DNA from: Verticillium longisporum
Taxonomy: Eukaryota; Ascomycota; Sordariomycetes; Glomerellales; Plectosphaerellaceae
Length of the DNA: 64,000 bases
Direction: 5' to 3'
Assembly (NCBI GenBank): GCA_019188255.1
Contig: JAETXT010000013.1
Location: 1,054,001 to 1,118,000, forward strand
Shown: piece after piece, positions 58,917 to 64,000 of the stretch
Numbering within the stretch: the first letter of the stretch is position 1
Layout: each line of letters begins with the position of its first letter
Position numbers and translations under genes: made by a program
The notes under the pieces: model-generated
What the model was told of the DNA's origin: nothing
What the model saw: the letters and a program-made list of their open reading frames with translations, nothing else
The model's database searches: none

Positions 58917-61284
58917 GCGAGCTGCGAGCGTGTTGTGTGTTGCTGTTGCATGTTGTCTGAGGAACGTCATCTGTCGGGGGGGATATATACCACAATGTAG
59001 ATACATAAAGTAGAGCCACAGGGCAGGCAGTAGACGCATCATGGAGCTTTGGACATTCATCGACCTTGTCATCAAGAAACGCAACGGCCATCGTCTGTTG
59101 GCTCATCCTGAATGGTGACTGGTGCAAGAGAATGGTCTTGCCTGCGTTGCATCAGGTCTGCGATCGAGGCAGTCAGTGCGAAATGTACGGTCTGTATTTT
59201 CAATGTTGAACTCAAGAGATCCGAGAACTGCACGCTTTGTGGTTTGGTGAGGAATCGCGAACGCTCCCTGAGATCATTCTGGATGTTATGCAGAGATCCA
59301 TCTTCACATCCACAGATGCATCGCTTCGAACTTCCCCCGGCGGCAATGTCCGTGGCAAGGCATCTGCAGCCTCAAGATGAGTCTGGAAAGGGCCTGCCTT
59401 TGTTGTTCGAGCTCGTGAGTTAAGAAATGAGAGCCTTCGGCGGCTCCAAGAACGAGCCCGTAGTCAGGCCCTGGCCATGGAATAATTCTTCATCCCGCTC
59501 TCTATCAGGGCTGACTAGAAATCGTCATATTTAAGAGGCAGATGGAATGTGATTGAAGATTTGGTTTGGCATGAAGATAGGAGAGCATGAAGAGAAACAT
59601 GCGGCTTGGCTGGGAAGGATTCGTGAACAGGGGCCCTTGTTTTCGAATTGTAAGACACTCTGTACAATGCGCTTCTCATGCTTCGGCGGGACATGTATAC
59701 AAGTGCCCCGCGCAGTGATGATCAGCACATCATCGTATTGGGAATACGCCGCCCTCGGAGCTGCTCTGGGGACGTTTCAACACAACTTGGACAATCTGTA
59801 CGTCGTTCTTGGCTCCGAGCCCTCCGGCCCAAAGCCCACACCGACTAGGTCAGATGCGATGTAGACGCGAGACGCTGCCTGCAAAGCCCTCGGCGGGCTT
59901 CACATGCGTATTCGACCTATGCCTGGCCACGACGTCCGGCCGGAGCACTAATAACCCCAAGAAAATCCTACATCCAGTCCGCAACCTCGTTGGATTTCGA
60001 AACCGTGCTACGACCCCAGACGCGGTTACATCTTGAGCATGGAGCAACGAAGTGCCACCCGGGGAGGCGTGCAGGTCCGCCGATGTTGCGGAGGAAAGCA
60101 TCCAGCTTGGAATCTCCGCTGGACACGAGTAGTGTATTTGCGTACCCAGCTCTGACACTGTGACTCAAAGTTTGTGTTCCTGCTTGCTAGGCGACCCAGA
60201 GATATACTCTAGTATGACCATGGCCTTTCCCGTTCACCGCGCTCTAGCCCCTCGTTGGCGCCCCGGCGCGCGTCATGGCGGGGCCGCAGCGTGAAGTTCC
60301 TCGGCTCGCTCGTTGCGCCGACGGACCCGGCGCGCGTCGGGGCCGTGCCGATCACGGGGACGGAGACGTTAGACCGGTGCGATCCGGGCCGCGGCTGGGC
60401 TGGCCAGTGAGAAAGTTTTGGTTGATGGGGGGGAGAGAGCTCTGGACGTTGCTTCGACGAGGAGAGCCCGGTCAGGTTGTCATTAGGCCGTATGGTGAGT
60501 AAACGGTTGTGGACAGGAGGAGAGGTGTGGTTTTGCGTCGAAAGTCTTCAGGTCTCCGTGTCATGCATAGAGTCGAGCGGAGTAGACTTCCGACTTGATG
60601 CAGTCATGGTGCTGGGGCTTCTCGTGGAATCATCGCTTTCGACATGTTGAAGCCTTTGGACCATTCCACGGGGATCTCTGGTGGTCTATTGTAGCGTGGA
60701 ATGTTCCAACATTTGATGAATGCTATGCTTCTAGAAATTTCTTTTCGCGAGGAAACTCTTGATGGACGATCCATGTTTGTGAAGCACGAGTGATGTCGAT
60801 GAGGGTGGATGCTTGAAGCTCAACCGGAACTATGCATCTGCCCAAGATGCCCCACTGCCCACATAAGAGCATACAGTAAGGCGGGCACCTAAGGTAGGTA
60901 GGTATGTAGGTAGGTACAGTGGGGAGACTAAAAGAACGACAATTTTTGTTGTGAGAAATACTGATTGAACTTTCAAAATACTATTATAAAATAAATAAAA
61001 TATCTATTAGTAGTCTGAATGGAAGACGCTATAGATTCAGTAAAGTTCTACCAGTCTTATTGAAATCATTATTTATAGTGATCTACAGAATAAGTAATAG
61101 AGGTTAGAAAACTATGTGTTTTTGTGTGGAAACGGAAATCCGTCGCTTTTTTGTCGCATGACTGTACCTACCTAGAGGAGGCTACAAGCCCCTCCACAGA
61201 CGGCGGGGAGCTCCAACCTCGACCTCAACCTCAACCTCAACTTGAACGTCAGGCTTCCACCATCAACACCGCACACCACCCACC
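58917..61284. other. intergenic with AT-rich island and palindromic tracts
   Basis: 2.4 kb without a supported gene. A GC-rich stretch at 60280-60410 is open in one frame (VKFLGSLVAPTDPARVGAVP then ITGTETLDRCDPGRGW) and could be a gene remnant, unrecognised. A clear AT-rich island lies at about 60940-61115. Confidence 0.55.
60940..61115. other. AT-rich island, possible RIP-altered remnant
   Basis: About 175 bp strongly enriched in A and T (for example taaaataaataaaatatcta), in sharp contrast to the GC-rich surroundings. Such isolated patches in filamentous ascomycetes are often remains of repeats altered by repeat-induced point mutation. No open frame or terminal repeat is visible. Confidence 0.5.
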
Positions 61285-61974
61285 ATGGCCCAGCCAAAAC
61301 CCCCCTTCGTCTTCCCCCGCGAATACTCCTTCCCCCCCTTCTTCACCCGCCAGACAAACCTGACAACCCACCACGCCCAGCTCGAGAAGTGGTCCGCCCT
61401 CATCCTCGCCTACACGCAGCACCACCGCATCTTCAAGCTGACGCCCCCCTCGGCCGCCTCGTCCTCGACCGCCGCCGCCGCAGCAGACCCCAGCCTCCCG
61501 CCGACCGCCGCAGCGGCCCACAGCACGCACAATACGGACGACCTGTTCCACAACAAGGCGCTCAACCGCCGCCTCGCGCCCGCCGACGCGCGCGAGGTCC
61601 TCGACGCCATGCGCCGCGACGGCCGCGCCGAGACGGTCGCTCGGGACGGCGACGCCGTGTGGGTGTACTGGCGTACGCCCGAGGAGTGGGCCGCCCTCGT
61701 CGAGGCGTGGGTCGACGACACGGCGCAGAAGGGCGTGGTCGTGACGCTGTATGAGCTGACGGAGGGGGATACCTCCATCGGCACGGGTGCGTCCTTGTTT
61801 TTCTTCTTCACCTGAGGTAGTGCCCTTTTGACAATACGCTGACGAGGCCTCGGGGAAACAGAATTCCACGGCATGGACCCTGATCTCCTGCTCAAGGCGC
61901 TGCAGGTCCTCGCCAAGCGGGGCAAGGCGCAGGTCTTCGGCCAGGACGACTCGCTCGGTGTCAAGTTCTTCTGA
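61285..61974 (+). CDS. VPS25: ESCRT-II subunit VPS25
   Basis: Winged-helix subunit of ESCRT-II, which sorts ubiquitinated cargo into multivesicular bodies. Two exons: 61285-61786 and 61862-61974, giving 204 residues. It starts MAQPKPPFVFPREYSFPPFF, with the Pro-Pro-Phe motif that contacts VPS22/VPS36, then TRQTNLTTHHAQLEKWSALI and LAYTQHHRIFKL. A low-complexity Ala/Ser insert (SSSTAAAAADPSLPP) is specific here. Then FHNKALNRRLAPADAREVLD, VYWRTPEEWAALVEAWVDD and, after the intron, EFHGMDPDLLLKALQVLAKR with the end GVKFF. The intron sits in GT-EFHG. Intact. Confidence 0.95.
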
Positions 61975-62020
61975 GGCGACAAGTCTGGGGGCGAGAAGAG
62001 AGAAACATGCAGAGCAAAAC

Positions 62021-62140
62021 GGTCTTCAGAACGACGTGCTGAGAACGACATGTTTAAACCGGTCTTCAGAACGGCGTACTGAAAACGACATGTTTAAAAC
62101 GGTCTTCAGAACGGCGTACTGAAAACGACATGTTCAAAAA
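62021..62140. repeat. 40-bp tandem repeat, three copies
   Basis: Copies at 62021-62060, 62061-62100 and 62101-62140, each starting ggtcttcagaacg and containing aacgacatgtt. Copies 2 and 3 are almost identical; copy 1 has three or more changes. Just downstream of the VPS25 stop. The unit is not a multiple of three. Confidence 0.88.
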
Positions 62141-62162
62141 CGACATGACACAATACGGACGT

Positions 62163-62223
62163 GAAAAAGACGACCGCGAAAAAGACGACCGCGAAAAAGA
62201 CGACCGCGAAAAAGACGACCCGC
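62163..62223. repeat. 15-bp tandem repeat, four copies
   Basis: Unit gaaaaagacgaccgc repeated four times without mismatch until the last unit (gacccgc). In phase it would encode TAKKT-type repeats but no gene context supports translation. Confidence 0.9.
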
Positions 62224-62387
62224 AAATCAGCCCAGGCCTCGTCCATCCCGGAGGGCTGCGCGCAGCCTGACATATCCCTACAAACACCTCGACGCCGAGT
62301 TCATGCACATGGCCACGTAATCCCACACCCATTCCCCTCCCCCCTCCCTGTCCCCCTCATCCTTCCTGCAAGCAGACACATACCCAA

Positions 62388-64000
62388 TCAATTCTTGAAA
62401 AAGTTGACGGCGAGATACTTCTCGTCAAACGAAACACGCTGCGTCATGGCCACGTCCAGCAGCCAGTCGGCCGCCACGATCCGCGGCTCCATGTGGCCCC
62501 GCTCCGCCATGGCCTCAAACTTGGGCCACAGCTTCTTCTCCTCGGCCGTGTCCGACGTGAGCAGGTACACCGGGTCGGGCGCCGCGCCGCCGTCCTCCTC
62601 GGCCGTCGTCGGCTTGATCGTCGTGCCGCTGCGCGCGTTGTACGTCAGGAACTGCGCCCCGTTGGCCTGCACGATGGGCTGGAAGCTCTCGGGCCCGTTG
62701 CGTATCCCCGACGTGCAGTAGATGGGCAGCCCGCGCAAGAGATTGCCATTGTTGGCGCGCGCGCGCGACACGGCCGTCTGCAGCGAGACGCCAAACTTGG
62801 CCTCGTTCTCCTCGTCCACGAGAGTGTGGTCCTTGGGATCGGGCGCCGTGCCGTCCGTCAGCGCCGTCTCGATAAAGTCGGACGACAGGATGGTGACGCC
62901 CTTGGCGAGGGTGCGCAGGAACTTGACGGTGCGGACCATGAATGGCGCTGCCAGGTAGTCGCACGGTTGGTTCTCGGAGACGATGTGAATGCCGAGCTCC
63001 CGTAGTTTCCTCTGTTCCCAGGTTCAGCATTCCCAATACAAAAGCACACATGTCCTTGAACCCCAGGTTTTCTCGCCCGGAAAAGACTCACCTTTTCGAC
63101 GTCCTCCTTGTGCTTGTCGTTGAGCCATCGCGAGAAGCCCGTCAGCATGACCTTGATGACGCCGTCAGGCTTGGACGACCGCCGCCTCTTGGCCGCGCGC
63201 TTGTCCGCCACCTCGTCGTCCGCCTGCGCCGGGCTCGACGTCCGGGCCGCCTGGTCGCGATCGAGCATGTCGGCCGCGCGCTTGCCGCCCCACATGCCGT
63301 CCTTGCTCTTGCGATTCTTCTCCTTCTCGTACAGCGCAATGTCGGGCGCGATGCGCTGCAGGTTGCTCAGCGCCTTGCTCTTGGCGCTGCGGCCGCCGGT
63401 CGACCGCGCCGTCGGCGTCTCGTTCTCCTTGCCGCGCACGGGCATGTTCCGCGCGGGCGTAGCGAACGGCTCGTCCCCCGGCGGCGCCGACACGCCAAAC
63501 TGCTTGCGCGTCTTGTCGGCGTACTCGTCCGCCTCGTCCTGCAGCACGTCAAAGTCGCGGTGCTCCTGGCGGCCGATGACGGCGCCCTCGGCGGGGCCGC
63601 TCTTGTAGGCGTTGTCCTGGGCGGCGTCCAAGATTTTGCGCTTCTTCGCGGCCCGCGGCGACGACTTGCGGACGGCCGCGCCGCCGGGGTAGAACTTATC
63701 GCGCAGCTGCGCCTCGTCGAAGAAGGTCTGGCCGATGATCTCGCCGAGGTTGGTGCGCGGCGGAAAGTGCGCGTACTTGCCGACGGTGACGGGCTGCTTT
63801 TCGCACTTGGCGTAGCTCTCCTCGATCCACAGGTGGTTGATCGTCTCGATGCCCCAGTCCTTGGCGGCCTCGTACTTCTCGCTGCTGTCGCGGGCCGTGA
63901 TGAGATGCGTGTTCTCCGTCTTCATCGTCTTGGTATACGTGGCGCCGCACGCCTTGATGAGATTCTCGAGGTAGATGCGGGACTCGCCGCCGTAGTTGGA
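62388..64000 (-). CDS. BRCT-domain DNA repair protein, RTT107/BRC1-like, 5' end outside window
   Basis: Scaffold recruited to phosphorylated histone H2A at damaged replication forks (family role). In-window exons are 64000-63092 (partial, frame open to the edge) and 63011-62388, about 511 residues. The first part ends a BRCT domain: SNYGGESRIYLENLIKACGA, then GIETINHLWIEESYAKCEKQ, PVTVGKYAHFPPRTNLGEII. A 150-residue basic linker with PVRGKENETPTARS and KKRKIL follows. The C-terminal BRCT pair begins IKVMLTGFSRWLNDKHKEDV, spliced to RKLRELGIHIVSENQPCDYL, then FLRTLAKGVTILSSDFIETA and the end YLAVNFFKN. Alternative: another multi-BRCT protein such as MDC1/PTIP type. The 5' truncation prevents counting the domains. 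Confidence 0.85.

Larger units (their letters stand above)
61975..62387. other. spacer between convergent VPS25 and BRCT-protein genes
   Basis: Contains two adjacent minisatellites (see separate entries) and otherwise no gene. Confidence 0.5.

Overview
This window is nuclear DNA of a filamentous ascomycete (Pezizomycotina, most likely a sordariomycete). The evidence is a GC-rich sequence, intron-containing genes with introns mostly of 50-100 bp, an OPI3-type methyltransferase, a 14-helix MFS pump, a QDE-2-like Argonaute, STN1 and a GH81 glucanase, with 1-4 kb intergenic spacers. There is no bacterial-style operon, CRISPR array, prophage or recognisable complete transposon. I found no tRNA or rRNA gene.

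Layout, left to right. 1-1205: 3' part of GDP-mannose pyrophosphorylase (+). 2514-4391: glycerol kinase (-), followed in the same frame by a 98-codon open extension. 6367-7238: OPI3 phospholipid methyltransferase (-). 7778-9456: RXT2, an Rpd3L histone deacetylase subunit (-). 10407-14245: TRAPPC11-like trafficking subunit (+). 14412-15692: LPX1-like alpha/beta hydrolase (-). About 16503-19532: GH78 alpha-L-rhamnosidase with an internal stop (+). 20593-21654: OB-fold-like unknown protein (+). 21813-23632: MFS multidrug pump (-). 25069-28486: Argonaute (-). 30029-30563: decayed RIB2-type deaminase (-). 30960-31932: DNAJC9-like J protein (+). 32397-33838: STN1 telomere protein (+). 35108-37972: GH81 glucanase (+). 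41945-43572: VCX1 Ca2+/H+ exchanger (+). 44622-47453: UTP14 (-). 47868-49380: COX15 (+). 49704-52249: lysyl-tRNA synthetase (-). 54526-56942: glycerol-3-phosphate acyltransferase (+). 57760-58916: APD1-like sucrase/ferredoxin-fold protein (+). 61285-61974: VPS25 (+). 62388-64000: C-terminal part of a BRCT repair protein, RTT107/BRC1-like (-).

The genes do not form one pathway. Most are single-copy housekeeping genes. Small functional links exist only loosely: glycerol kinase, the acyltransferase and OPI3 all feed glycerolipid synthesis, and STN1 and the BRCT protein both serve chromosome maintenance.

The most striking property of the window is the number of lesions in genes that should be intact. 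I see likely single-base frameshifts in TRAPPC11, the MFS pump, UTP14 and COX15. I see in-frame stops in the rhamnosidase and UTP14, and possibly at the end of glycerol kinase. The RIB2-like gene is disrupted and lacks a zinc-ligand histidine. Because UTP14 and COX15 should be essential or important, consensus error is the simplest explanation for those two. The RIB2-like gene looks like a true pseudogene. Gene structures also include very short exons (17, 17 and 11 nt) and two GC-AG introns, all fixed by reading frame. I found no clearly new multi-gene system. The best novelty candidates are the glycerol kinase extension, the STN1 GLERSR-type repeats and the rhamnosidase/RIB2 decay.
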